This document shows, in pieces, positions 18,221 through 25,882 of a DNA stretch of 64,000 bases. Within the stretch, counting starts at the first letter, position 1. The number at the start of each line of letters is the position of its first letter. Both the position numbers and the translations under genes were made by a program. The notes under the pieces are model-generated. The model had not been told where the DNA came from. It searched no databases and saw only the letters and a list, made by a program, of their open reading frames with translations. The stretch comes from Leptobacterium flavescens (GTDB lineage Bacteria > Bacteroidota > Bacteroidia > Flavobacteriales > Flavobacteriaceae): the NCBI RefSeq assembly GCF_010671605.1, contig NZ_JAABOO010000002.1:930001-994000 (forward strand). Direction: 5' to 3'.

Positions 18221-18517
18221 TTATCTGCGGTAGTCCTCGTCCATAAATTCTTTTATTTTCCTTTGTTCCCAATCCTTACCCAGGAAAAGGTTCCACTCGA
18301 AGGTTTCCATCGCGTGAAAAATAAGGCCTAATCCCCATCCCATTACGACCCACAGGATCCAGGGGTTATCCCATCCGTTTTGCCAGTAGTTAAACGTTGC
18401 CATTAGCGGAATGACCACTATAAAAGCCCCCAGGTTCCAGTAAAATCCTTTTATTTCTTCTACACGTTCTTTGGCGCGCTTATATCTGTCTTCTTTAATT
18501 TTGGTTAGATTTTCCAT
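18221..18517 (-). CDS. 2TM domain protein (first of the array)
   Basis: 98 residues: MENLTKIKEDRYKRAKERVE, first membrane helix (FIVVIPLMATFNYW), loop NGWDNPWILWVV, second helix (MGWGLGLIFHAMETF) and KDWEQRKIKEFMDEDYRR. Its helix 1 sequence (IPLMA) is closer to the kinase-fused 2TM domain (IPLLA) than to the other copies, which suggests the array grew outward from the kinase gene. It begins 25 bases after the kinase stop. Confidence 0.87.
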   Translation of the reverse strand: MENLTKIKEDRYKRAKERVEEIKGFYWNLGAFIVVIPLMATFNYWQNGWDNPWILWVVMGWGLGLIFHAMETFEWNLFLGKDWEQRKIKEFMDEDYRR

Positions 18518-18542
18518 TGTTGTATTTTTTTAGTTGATCGGT

Positions 18543-19889
18543 TTAATATTTTTTTTCTTCTTTTTCCATCAGTTCCCTGATCTTACGCTCCTCCCATCTT
18601 TTCCCTAACAGAGGGTTATATCCATAAGCTTCCATTCCGTGGGCAATGACTCCGAATCCCCAGCCCAGTGCCGGAAATATGACCCAGGGAAAATCTGAGG
18701 TCCTGTAATTGAATATTGCCAGGAGCGGGATCACAATTAAATAAGAGATCACGTTGCCATAGAAACTTTTCAGGGCATCTACCCGCTCTCTTGCCCTTTG
18801 ATACCGCTTGTCTTTTATGTACGATTTTTGACTTACAGCCGCGGTAGAGACCTGCCTGGTCAGCATTGGGATACTTACCGTAAAACTCTTCCCCGATTTC
18901 TCTATGTCTACCTGGCGGTTGGTCAGGAGGCTATAGCGTTGCTGAATATTTCTCAGGCCAACACCACTGCTCTTTTTTACCACTTGCTTGGGCTGAATAT
19001 TATTCTCTATCACCAGGGCGTTCCCTTTTTCAAAGATCTTTATATGCAAAGGTTTTGAAGGAGTTACCATATTGTGCTTAACTGCATTTTCAAGCAACAA
19101 CTGTAACGAAAGCGGTACCACTTTGGCTTCCGGATTGGAAACACTCTCCGGCACTTCAAAAAGTATACTGTCTTCAAACCTCATCTTTAAAAGGCTTACG
19201 TAGGTACGGGCAAACTTCAGTTCTTCATCTACAGATATCAGTTCCTTATTTTTCTGTTCCAGCACATATCTGTACACTTTAGAAAGGGAGGTTGTGAACT
19301 TTTGGGCCGCTCCCGGATTCTCATCTATCAGACTGGTAAGCACATTCAGGCTGTTGAAGAGAAAATGCGGATCCAGCTGGTTTTTCAAAGCATCGAATTG
19401 TGCCGATGCCGATCCCGCGATTATTTTCTGTTCGGTAATCTTATTCTTCTGAAGTTCCTTATAAAAATAAACCGCATGGAAGAAGATAGAGATGATAATG
19501 GTTATCAGCAGGCAGAGGGCATAGAAACTAACATTGCTCTGTTCCTCTTTTATAAATACTTCCCATTCTTTACCTTTAAAACCCAGTTCGGTAACCATTC
19601 TCAGCTGAAAAATAACCAGCATGGTCAGGGTTATCCCTCCGAGAGCACCTATCCAGAACCTGGATTTCCTGTATTTTTTCCAGGAGACCCTTTCATTCAG
19701 GTAGTCAAAGAAATAACTGTTTACAAGAGTAAGAGTAATGGCATACAGTTGGTGATAAGCCGCATTGGTAAGGAGTAGTTTATTAAAAACGATCTCCCTC
19801 CCCCTAAGGGCTCCGAAAACCAGGTCTATGGTAAATAGCCCGATCCCGATAAGTATACCTATTAAAATTACTTTTGCAAAATTTCTCAT
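18543..19889 (-). CDS. LytS-type sensor histidine kinase with C-terminal 2TM domain
   Basis: 448 residues. Four hydrophobic segments (about 5-27, 45-62, 78-97 and 122-143) form the N-terminal membrane part. The kinase core has phospho-acceptor His175 in NQLDPHFLFNSLN, the N-box LLLENAVKHN and the glycine-rich GVGLRNIQQR, the arrangement of the LytS/YehU His_kinase family. The last 90 residues (KRYQRARERVDALKSFYGN to the end) are a full 2TM domain, homologous to the four small proteins encoded just downstream. It probably phosphorylates the LytTR regulator at 16255-17010. The gene starts 14 bases after the TPR-like gene. Confidence 0.94.
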   Translation of the reverse strand: MRNFAKVILIGILIGIGLFTIDLVFGALRGREIVFNKLLLTNAAYHQLYAITLTLVNSYFFDYLNERVSWKKYRKSRFWIGALGGITLTMLVIFQLRMVTELGFKGKEWEVFIKEEQSNVSFYALCLLITIIISIFFHAVYFYKELQKNKITEQKIIAGSASAQFDALKNQLDPHFLFNSLNVLTSLIDENPGAAQKFTTSLSKVYRYVLEQKNKELISVDEELKFARTYVSLLKMRFEDSILFEVPESVSNPEAKVVPLSLQLLLENAVKHNMVTPSKPLHIKIFEKGNALVIENNIQPKQVVKKSSGVGLRNIQQRYSLLTNRQVDIEKSGKSFTVSIPMLTRQVSTAAVSQKSYIKDKRYQRARERVDALKSFYGNVISYLIVIPLLAIFNYRTSDFPWVIFPALGWGFGVIAHGMEAYGYNPLLGKRWEERKIRELMEKEEKKY

Positions 19890-19903
19890 CTTTCCCTATT
19901 TAT

Positions 19904-20539
19904 TTATTGCTTTCCGCAACTTTCCAAAATCTGTTCAGCTCTCCTTTCTCCCCAGCCAGGGTAGAACTTTATTTCCTTTTTAAAGGTACGGAAAAGTTCC
20001 AAAGCTTTCTCCACATCCTTACAGTAAGGAGTGGTATCCTGGCCGAAAAAACGGGCGCTTCCCATATCCCACTCTGCCTTAGACAGAATCACTCTGGGAT
20101 TCTTGGGCGCCAGCTCCAGGGCCTCTTTATACAACTCCGTATTTTTACCGGAAAGGGTCATTCCATACTTGGCGCCATCAAAAGAGATCCAGGCCGTATT
20201 GATCAGGGCCTCCATAACGATCAGTTCCGGATTTTCAGGAGATAGCTCTTTAGCCTGGTCCAGGTATTTCTTAGCTTTCTCCAGCTGAAGACTTAGCTTT
20301 TCTTCATCCTGTTCTCCAAAACTGACAATCGTGTTTATCTGGGCCACATAATAATAGGGTAACCAGTTTTCTTTCTCAGCACTCGCAATACGCTCGAAAA
20401 GATTGGATGCTTCTGCTTCTTTGTCCTGCCCCCACAATTCGAAGGCTTTTTGCATTCCCTGCTCATACTTATTGCCCTGGGCAAAAGAGATAGCAATAGA
20501 TGCCATGCTTACTATCAGATAAAAAATAAATCGTATCAT
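19904..20539 (-). CDS. Secreted TPR-like protein
   Basis: 211 residues with signal peptide MIRFIFYLIVSMASIAISFAQ. The mature part is helical and contains tetratricopeptide-like units (AFELWGQDKEAEASNLFERI, KYLDQAKELSPENPELIVMEA, LYKEALELAPKNPRVILSKAE), so it is a protein-interaction module in the periplasm. Four bases separate it from the upstream DUF2306 gene and 14 from the kinase gene, so it belongs to the same operon. It could supply a periplasmic input to the kinase; that is inference. Confidence 0.82.
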   Translation of the reverse strand: MIRFIFYLIVSMASIAISFAQGNKYEQGMQKAFELWGQDKEAEASNLFERIASAEKENWLPYYYVAQINTIVSFGEQDEEKLSLQLEKAKKYLDQAKELSPENPELIVMEALINTAWISFDGAKYGMTLSGKNTELYKEALELAPKNPRVILSKAEWDMGSARFFGQDTTPYCKDVEKALELFRTFKKEIKFYPGWGERRAEQILESCGKQ

Positions 20540-20543
20540 TTTA

Positions 20544-21026
20544 TTATAGTTTAAAAAGGTTGTTCCATTCTTTTTTCTTTCTTCTCCAGGCTATGCTGGC
20601 TATGATCATTACCACTGCTATTGCTATCCCCAGCATCCCAAAAAAAGGAGTGCTTGGTACCCTGGTAAGGACTTCAGCAACAAAGGCGGCATAAAGACCT
20701 ATAACCGACCAATACATAAAGCTGAAGTGCATTCCCAGCCATTTCTTCTCTGGTTTCCTCCTCAGTGCGGGAAGCATCCCTCCTATCAGGGTTAGAGTAC
20801 TCACTACAGAAAAGAAATGAAACAATCCGAAGCCGTTAAACAGCCTGTAGATCATAAAAGAAGTGACCAGCATTACGATCATGGAAATCACATATACATA
20901 ACCGAGCCTTTTGTGGGTACTGCCTCCCTTTCTAAGAACAAAAACTATAGTTCCCGATATCAGCGCTATCACTGCACTGATTAAATGAATAAACCCGGTT
21001 GTACTGAATGTTAATTGCATTTCCAT
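20544..21026 (-). CDS. DUF2306-like four-helix membrane protein
   Basis: About 160 residues with four to five hydrophobic helices (FIHLISAVIALISGTIVFV, YVYVISMIVMLVTSFMIY, FFSVVSTLTLIGGMLP and a C-terminal one). The histidines in THKRLGYVY and WLGMHFSFMYWS match the DUF2306 pattern. I start it at the ATG at 21026; a longer reading from a TTG at 21041 is possible but less likely. It is the first gene of the operon that runs through the kinase and the 2TM array, and lies 56 bases from the LytTR-like repeat at 21082-21109. Function unknown. Confidence 0.8.
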   Translation of the reverse strand: MEMQLTFSTTGFIHLISAVIALISGTIVFVLRKGGSTHKRLGYVYVISMIVMLVTSFMIYRLFNGFGLFHFFSVVSTLTLIGGMLPALRRKPEKKWLGMHFSFMYWSVIGLYAAFVAEVLTRVPSTPFFGMLGIAIAVVMIIASIAWRRKKKEWNNLFKL

Positions 21027-21038
21027 TAATTTATACAG

Positions 21039-21109
21039 CAAATATCTTCTCGGGCAGGTAATTTTTAAAAAAAGGAATACCGAATTGTCATTTCTTACGG
21101 ATGAATTGT
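21039..21109 (-). promoter_or_regulatory. LytTR-like operator and promoter of the kinase/2TM operon (site A)
   Basis: On the minus strand ACAATTCAT (distal) and ACAATTCGG (proximal) form a direct repeat with a 21-bp period (7-base cores at 21103-21109 and 21082-21088). 35 bases further comes GATATTTG (21046-21039), a -7-like element. The half-sites differ from the known AgrA/LytTR consensus at one position. Sites B and C have the same layout. Confidence 0.65.
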
Positions 21110-21142
21110 AATCCCGGTCTTTCCATCATACATTCCAATAAA

Positions 21143-21168
21143 AAACCCCGACAGTATCGTCAGGGTTT
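21143..21168 (-). terminator. Terminator of the RDD gene
   Basis: On the minus strand AACCCTGAC and GTCGGGGTT pair (21167-21159 with 21152-21144), followed by T's. The stop codon TGA (21162-21160) lies within the stem. Confidence 0.85.
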
Positions 21169-21687
21169 CGCTATTACTTTTGTTCCGGCAATTTTATCGT
21201 ATAAACTGCCTTCTCCTTTATACCGCCAGATACTTATCAGGTATATCAGGATCATTAATTGCGGGAGTATTAAAAGAAGAAGGTTCCAGTAAGGAAGTTC
21301 TAACTGTCTTTGCTCATAATAGAAAAGCCAGTGAACGCCACCATGAGCTATTTCCCAGGGTAAAAACTTCAACATATTTCTTATCAGCACAGGGTTTGCA
21401 GAGCCATGCTCCTTAACTGGAACCACACTAAGTTTCATTAATCGCTTCCCCACGGTTCCTCCGTATTTTCCCCTTTCACTCAGATAGAAATACAGGAAAA
21501 CAGGTAAACTCAGGGTGAAGAACCCGACAAGCTGCCCTTTTAAGGGGTTCCATTGAGAAAGATCTGCTTGAAACTGACTCTGAAAAAGAAGGCTAAGCCC
21601 GTATAGTGCTGAAGCATATAGAATAATGATCGGATAGTCGATCGTAAATGCCAGCATCCTTTTTGCTGTTCTTTTTGTCGGATTCAT
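21160..21687 (-). CDS. RDD family membrane protein
   Basis: 175 residues. The N-terminal TAKRMLAFTIDYPIIILY carries the Arg and Asp of the RDD signature within the first helix. Two more hydrophobic helices (VGFFTLSLPVFLYFYL and LLLLILPQLMILIYLISIW) and the conserved GGTVGKRLMKLSVV and SLYDKIAGTKVI complete the family pattern. RDD proteins are small membrane proteins; some act as sodium/proton antiporters, but most are unassigned. It is transcribed from its own promoter with LytTR-like site B and ends at its own terminator. Confidence 0.88.
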   Translation of the reverse strand: MNPTKRTAKRMLAFTIDYPIIILYASALYGLSLLFQSQFQADLSQWNPLKGQLVGFFTLSLPVFLYFYLSERGKYGGTVGKRLMKLSVVPVKEHGSANPVLIRNMLKFLPWEIAHGGVHWLFYYEQRQLELPYWNLLLLILPQLMILIYLISIWRYKGEGSLYDKIAGTKVIAKP

Positions 21688-21726
21688 AATGTATAGTTTT
21701 AGGTTAGCTGTTTTCTGATTGAGTTG

Positions 21727-21797
21727 CTAAATTCAGATCTTATGGCCTTTTCTTTAAAAAAGGATAACCGAATTGTTGCTTTCTGCGGATGAATTGT
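21727..21797 (-). promoter_or_regulatory. LytTR-like operator and promoter of the RDD gene (site B)
   Basis: ACAATTCAT and ACAATTCGG on the minus strand with cores at 21791-21797 and 21770-21776, a 21-bp period. GAATTTAG (21734-21727) lies 35 bases beyond the proximal core, exactly the distance of the -7-like element at sites A and C. The repeat also sits 66 bases before the divergent acetyltransferase gene. Confidence 0.6.
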
Positions 21798-21862
21798 AAA
21801 AAGGAATACCGTTCTTTCTCTTTTATTCTTATTTTTCCTCTCAGAAAAAATCAAAAGCTGAA

Positions 21863-22378
21863 ATGATTTTTGAAACGGAAAGATTAAGTGTGCGTTTGCT
21901 GAAGGAAACCGATATCGGATCCTTTCACGAATTACAGTCAGATCCCGAGGTGATGCGTTATGTGGGTGGAAAACCTATGAGCCTGGACGAAAACAAAAAG
22001 GATCTCCGGCATGTGATAAATTGTTACACCCGGGAGGGTAATGAATTCCGGGTATGGGGTGTATTTACGAATGACGGGGCTTTTGTTGGAACCTGCGCCC
22101 TTATTAAGAACAAGTACGAAGAATACGAAATAGGATATCGCTTTATCAAGAGATACTGGGGAAATGCCTACGGCATAGAGATTACCCGTGGATTGATAAA
22201 TTACGCTTTCCACAAATTGAATATAGATATACTGGTAGCCTATGTCGATCGTGAGAATAAAGGGTCGGTAAGGATCCTTGATTCCCTGTTTAATTTCACA
22301 GATGAGTTCTGGAATGAAGAAGATAATTGCTGGGATCGGAAATACTGTTTAAAAAACGAAAGACCGCCTGTTGATTAA
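21863..22378 (+). CDS. GNAT N-acetyltransferase (RimJ/RimL-like)
   Basis: 171 residues. IFETERLSVRLLKETDIGSF at the N-terminus is the usual opening of the RimJ/RimL-type GNAT branch, and EYEIGYRFIKRYWGNAYGIE contains the acetyl-CoA-binding turn (R-x-x-W-G-x-A/G-Y-G). DILVAYVDRENKGSVRILDS is the conserved late strand. It should transfer an acetyl group from acetyl-CoA to an amine, either a protein N-terminus or a small molecule; the target is unknown. It diverges from the RDD gene across LytTR-like site B. Confidence 0.88.
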   Translation: MIFETERLSVRLLKETDIGSFHELQSDPEVMRYVGGKPMSLDENKKDLRHVINCYTREGNEFRVWGVFTNDGAFVGTCALIKNKYEEYEIGYRFIKRYWGNAYGIEITRGLINYAFHKLNIDILVAYVDRENKGSVRILDSLFNFTDEFWNEEDNCWDRKYCLKNERPPVD

Positions 22379-22391
22379 ACGAGCGGCCTTT
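22351..22391 (-). terminator. Minus-strand terminator of the small exported protein
   Basis: On the minus strand AAAGGCCGC (22391-22383) pairs with GCGGTCTTT (22367-22359) with one G-U pair, followed by CG and six T's. It overlaps the 3' end of the convergent acetyltransferase gene and, with one mismatch, could also work on the plus strand. Confidence 0.65.
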
Positions 22392-22417
22392 TGTGATGTA
22401 ACCCTTGTAACAATGCC

Positions 22418-22750
22418 TTACGGCTTCATAATTTTTAATTGCAGCTTAAATAATTTCTTTCTGCTTTCGATTCCTCCGTTTACTTTTTGATAGTTCAATT
22501 CGTTTTTTACATAGCGCTCTACCTGAGAATTATCAGATTCTACAGATAAAACAACAATTTCGTTCTTAGAATTTAAGGTAAATTCTATGTTAGCGATCGT
22601 CTCTTCTTTTTCAAGATTGATCCTTGGCGCATCGAGAAGCTTAATGATCTCGCTTCTCAATTTCTGAGCAGGTGTTTCTACAGGAACTGAGGCAAAGGTG
22701 TTTGCAGTTCCTAAAACAGCGATTAAAACAACTAAGATTAACTTTTTCAT
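22418..22750 (-). CDS. Small exported protein of unknown function
   Basis: 110 residues with a clear signal peptide (MKKLILVVLIAVLGTANTFA). The mature part of about 90 residues contains INLEKEETIANIEFTLNSKN and IVVLSVESDNSQVERYVKNE, ending in a basic strand. The pattern (a beta strand with E-I-V-V-L-S-V, then a helix with YVKNELNY) recalls the small C-terminal TonB-like fold seen in short flavobacterial periplasmic proteins. No catalytic residues are apparent. It is monocistronic. Confidence 0.75.
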   Translation of the reverse strand: MKKLILVVLIAVLGTANTFASVPVETPAQKLRSEIIKLLDAPRINLEKEETIANIEFTLNSKNEIVVLSVESDNSQVERYVKNELNYQKVNGGIESRKKLFKLQLKIMKP

Positions 22751-23078
22751 GAGAATTTGGTTTTGTTTGTTTACATATCAAAAGTAGATCAGTACTGTCT
22801 TTTTTTGCTGTTTTTCAATTTATCAAAACTTTGCCGGTAGGTTATAATAAAAGCTGTGATCGCAATATGTAACGACAACTTAACATTAGATGATTCTCAA
22901 ATTTAAAGCCGCAAAAAGTAAGGTGATCTCAATTTCAGTTTCTAAAAACTATACATTCTTTAAAGTTCCTTCCCGATCTGTGCAAACTTTACAATCCGAA
23001 GAAAATTCAATGTAAAATTAAGGTTTCAGATCGGGCATTTACCATCTTCTCATTCGGATGATTTGCACCTAAAAAAGC
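22751..23078. other. Intergenic spacer between two leftward genes
   Basis: 328 bases without a credible reading frame. It should contain the promoter of the small exported protein and the 3' UTR of the TonB receptor. The only structure noticed is a 9-bp inverted repeat, CCCGATCTG (22972-22980) and CAGATCGGG (23027-23035), too far apart for a usual terminator. Confidence 0.5.
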
Positions 23079-25232
23079 CTATAAATTATCAAGCTGATTA
23101 CTCTTTTTATCCTCGCTTATCGTCCAGAAGAAACCAACAAAGAAAAACTGATCGGCTGCCGGTCTTAGTGCCCTTCTGTCAAAGATCCCCTCCGTATTTG
23201 GGGTATTTGCATACTGATAGCCATTAATATTTCTGAATCCAAGTACATTGGATACCGAAAAATAAAGGATCTTCTGCGGGCTTATCAAATACGCCCAGTT
23301 AATACTCAGGCTGTTAAAAGGTTTGGTCTTCTCTCCCAGGAAATCATTGGTGTTAGGATCTGTAAACGATCTTCCCGAAGCAAAAGTGTAAGCAAAACCA
23401 ACCTGGCTTTTCCACTTTTCTATCCAATATTTCCCCACAAGAGAAAAGTTATGGGTAGACGCAATGCTAGGAGTGGCCCTTTCCGGGAAATTTCTATATT
23501 CCCGCTCCGTATCCAGATAGGAATAACTCACCCAATAATCCAGGGACTTAAAACTTCTATTATCTCTCCAGAAAATATCCAGTCCCGCGGCATATCCAAA
23601 ACCATCGTTATTAAAGTTACTGTCGAACTGAGCAAATTCGGTATCGTATTTTATCAGCTGGTCGTAATCCTTGTAAAAAGCTTCAGCCCTGAATATCCTT
23701 CCGTCATGACTGTATTGATAGTTCAGGATATAGTGCGTGGTCTTCTCTGCGGTCAGATCGGTATTGAACTTAAGGACATCTTCTCTCGGATTCTGATAGA
23801 AATCACCATAGGCCAGAGATAATTGCCCGTGCTCACTGGTTTTATAGGCAAGCGATAAACGGGGAGAAAAGTAAGATTCCTTGAGTAACTCCGAATATTC
23901 CGCTCTCAGTCCTATCTTAGTAGCCAGTTTTTTGGAGAAGAAGATATCGCTTTCGGCAAACACTGCAGAGAGATTATTATTGAATCCGCTTTCAAAATCA
24001 ACATCATTCCCTTCAAACTGCTCTTCAAAATCGGTGCTGAAGTATTCTGCTCCCATATTAAGCTTAAACCTGCTGCTGATCCCTTTTTTAAGCTTCAGCT
24101 TGGCATGAATGGACTTTTCGTTGTCCTCTACATCGCTGTCAATAATACGGACCTTCGTATTTCCATAGGTAAAGCTTCCTCCTGTCTGGATTACCCAGTT
24201 GTTCTTTAAGGCTCCGGTATAAGAACCGTTAAAGTAAAGGTTGTTGTTTCTCAGCCTGAATTGTATCAGATCGTCAAAATTAATGTCCTCCTGAAAAACA
24301 TTCAGATTGGTATTGTCAAATGCCGTGTATAATTTTAAGAGGCCGTTCTCAAACTGATGTCTGTAAACTGCTTCCCCCGAGACAATCTCAAAAGGCTTTT
24401 CCCAGTCATTTCTATCGGGAAAAAGTTCCAGATAAGGTGCCAGGTTAATATAAGATGTATTGATACTCAGTGAGTTTTTCTCCCATTTCTGGGTATTTCC
24501 AACGCCTCCACCTACGGTCATCACGGCAATATCTGTCTTTTCCTGGTCGGGTTCACTAATAGTATTCAGCAATAGTACACTGGATAAAGCCTGTCCGTAT
24601 TCCGCAGAATATCCCCCGGTAGAAAAGGTGATCCCGTCAAACAGGAAAGGAGAATATCTTCCCCGGGTCGGTACATTGTTTGTCGTGGGGTTATAGGGGG
24701 TAAATACCCTGATCCCGTCAATAAATATCTGGGTCTCTTCGGCTTCTCCTCCCCTTACGAACAAACGGCCGTCCTCTGCCACTGTACTGGTTCCGGGAAG
24801 GGTTTGCAGGGCTCCGACAAAATCGCCCAGGGCACTTGCGGTAGTTACCACATCCAGGGGTTTTAAAACGGATACCTTGGCATTGTCTCCGGCTTCAAAG
24901 GTTCCGGCGGTCAGGGTAACCCCCGACAAGGTATTTACTTCTTCCCTGAGTTTAACATGAAGGTCCTTTAAAGTTCCGATCTCCCCTTTTAACCTGAAAG
25001 TTTCAAAAGACAAATAAGAAATAACCAATTCCTGCTGCCCTTTTTCCGAAGATTCAAAACTAAAATATCCCTTTTCGTTTGTAGAACCGCCATCGTAGGT
25101 TCCTTCCAGAAATACATTGGCTCCCATGATCGGGTTATTCCTTGAATCTGTTACTTTTCCCGAGACCACGGTTTGAGCCTGACTGTTCAGAAAGGCAGTT
25201 ATTCCCAGGACTATAAATACTATTCGTTTCAT
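23079..25232 (-). CDS. TonB-dependent outer-membrane receptor with carboxypeptidase-like N-terminal domain
   Basis: About 717 residues. The signal peptide MKRIVFIVLGITAFLNSQAQ begins at the ATG at 25232; an upstream ATG at 25262 would add ten residues before it and is less likely. A carboxypeptidase-D-like domain (VVSGKVTDSRNNPIMGANV) is followed by the plug (LGDFVGALQTLPGTSTVAED, FVRGGEAEETQIFIDGIRV) and a beta-barrel that ends in a strand with terminal aromatic residues (FFFVGFFWTI). No SusD partner is adjacent, so this is not a classical polysaccharide locus; the substrate is unknown. Its promoter region carries LytTR-like site C. Confidence 0.93.
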   Translation of the reverse strand: MKRIVFIVLGITAFLNSQAQTVVSGKVTDSRNNPIMGANVFLEGTYDGGSTNEKGYFSFESSEKGQQELVISYLSFETFRLKGEIGTLKDLHVKLREEVNTLSGVTLTAGTFEAGDNAKVSVLKPLDVVTTASALGDFVGALQTLPGTSTVAEDGRLFVRGGEAEETQIFIDGIRVFTPYNPTTNNVPTRGRYSPFLFDGITFSTGGYSAEYGQALSSVLLLNTISEPDQEKTDIAVMTVGGGVGNTQKWEKNSLSINTSYINLAPYLELFPDRNDWEKPFEIVSGEAVYRHQFENGLLKLYTAFDNTNLNVFQEDINFDDLIQFRLRNNNLYFNGSYTGALKNNWVIQTGGSFTYGNTKVRIIDSDVEDNEKSIHAKLKLKKGISSRFKLNMGAEYFSTDFEEQFEGNDVDFESGFNNNLSAVFAESDIFFSKKLATKIGLRAEYSELLKESYFSPRLSLAYKTSEHGQLSLAYGDFYQNPREDVLKFNTDLTAEKTTHYILNYQYSHDGRIFRAEAFYKDYDQLIKYDTEFAQFDSNFNNDGFGYAAGLDIFWRDNRSFKSLDYWVSYSYLDTEREYRNFPERATPSIASTHNFSLVGKYWIEKWKSQVGFAYTFASGRSFTDPNTNDFLGEKTKPFNSLSINWAYLISPQKILYFSVSNVLGFRNINGYQYANTPNTEGIFDRRALRPAADQFFFVGFFWTISEDKKSNQLDNL

Positions 25233-25266
25233 TGATTGATGTGTTAGGTTGTTTAATTTCACCTTT

Positions 25267-25337
25267 CAAAAGTCCTTTGCCCTGCTTTGTATTCCCAAAA
25301 AAGTTGACTGAATTGTTAAAATGATCTGATGGGTTGT
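25267..25337 (-). promoter_or_regulatory. LytTR-like operator and promoter of the TonB receptor (site C)
   Basis: On the minus strand ACAACCCAT (distal, core 25331-25337) and ACAATTCAG (proximal, core 25310-25316) have a 21-bp period. GACTTTTG (25274-25267) follows 35 bases beyond the proximal core, as at sites A and B. The distal half-site is the weakest of the six. Confidence 0.55.
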
Positions 25338-25390
25338 TCCCGGGATTAATTATTTTCGTTCTGTCAATACGAAAAACCGGTTTCTGTAAA

Positions 25391-25825
25391 ATGAAAAGTG
25401 AAAACGAATTCTATATATCCACCGACAAGGAAAAGCTGAATCTTGAAATGATACACGATTACCTTTGTAATCACGCCTATTGGTGTAAGGGTATCGATTA
25501 TAAAACAGTTAAGACTTCTATTGAGAACTCCCTGAATTTTGGAGTTTATAAAGGAGATGAACAGCTTGGTTTTGCCAGGGTCATTACCGATTATGCTACC
25601 GTGGCATATCTCGGCGATGTTTTTATACTTCCGGCCTACAGAGGAAAAGGTTTATCAAAAATGTTGATGAAAGAGCTTATGGAATACCCTTCTCTTCAGG
25701 GTTTAAGGCGATGGATCCTCTTAACAGGAGATGCACATGAATTGTATAAAAAGTTTCAATGGACCGATCTTAAATCCCCCGAAAGGTGGATGGAAAAACA
25801 CGATCCGGATATTTATCGGAACTAA
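25391..25825 (+). CDS. GNAT family N-acetyltransferase
   Basis: 144 residues from the ATG at 25391; a longer frame from 25334 has no family support and would overlap the LytTR-like repeat. The acetyl-CoA site is DVFILPAYRGKGLSKMLM (Q/R-x-x-G-x-G/A pattern as R-G-K-G-L-S), followed by RRWILLTGDAHELYKKF, in which the Tyr is typical for the catalytic acid. Close to the small YjhQ/YbbJ-like single-domain GNATs. Substrate unknown. Confidence 0.88.
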   Translation: MKSENEFYISTDKEKLNLEMIHDYLCNHAYWCKGIDYKTVKTSIENSLNFGVYKGDEQLGFARVITDYATVAYLGDVFILPAYRGKGLSKMLMKELMEYPSLQGLRRWILLTGDAHELYKKFQWTDLKSPERWMEKHDPDIYRN

Positions 25826-25860
25826 AAAAAGCCGTGAAAAACCAATTGATTCTCCACGGC
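25824..25860 (-). terminator. Terminator of pepD
   Basis: On the minus strand GCCGTG (25860-25855) pairs with CACGGC (25836-25831), followed by seven T's (25830-25824). It sits between the convergent acetyltransferase and pepD genes. Confidence 0.75.
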
Positions 25861-25882
25861 CTGATATCTTATCTGAAGATTT

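Noticed and set aside
23079-25232. Polysaccharide utilisation locus
   Set aside because: The receptor has no SusD partner and no carbohydrate enzyme beside it.
25232-25262. Upstream ATG of the TonB receptor
   Set aside because: The signal peptide starts at 25232; the extra ten residues are not signal-like and run towards the promoter.
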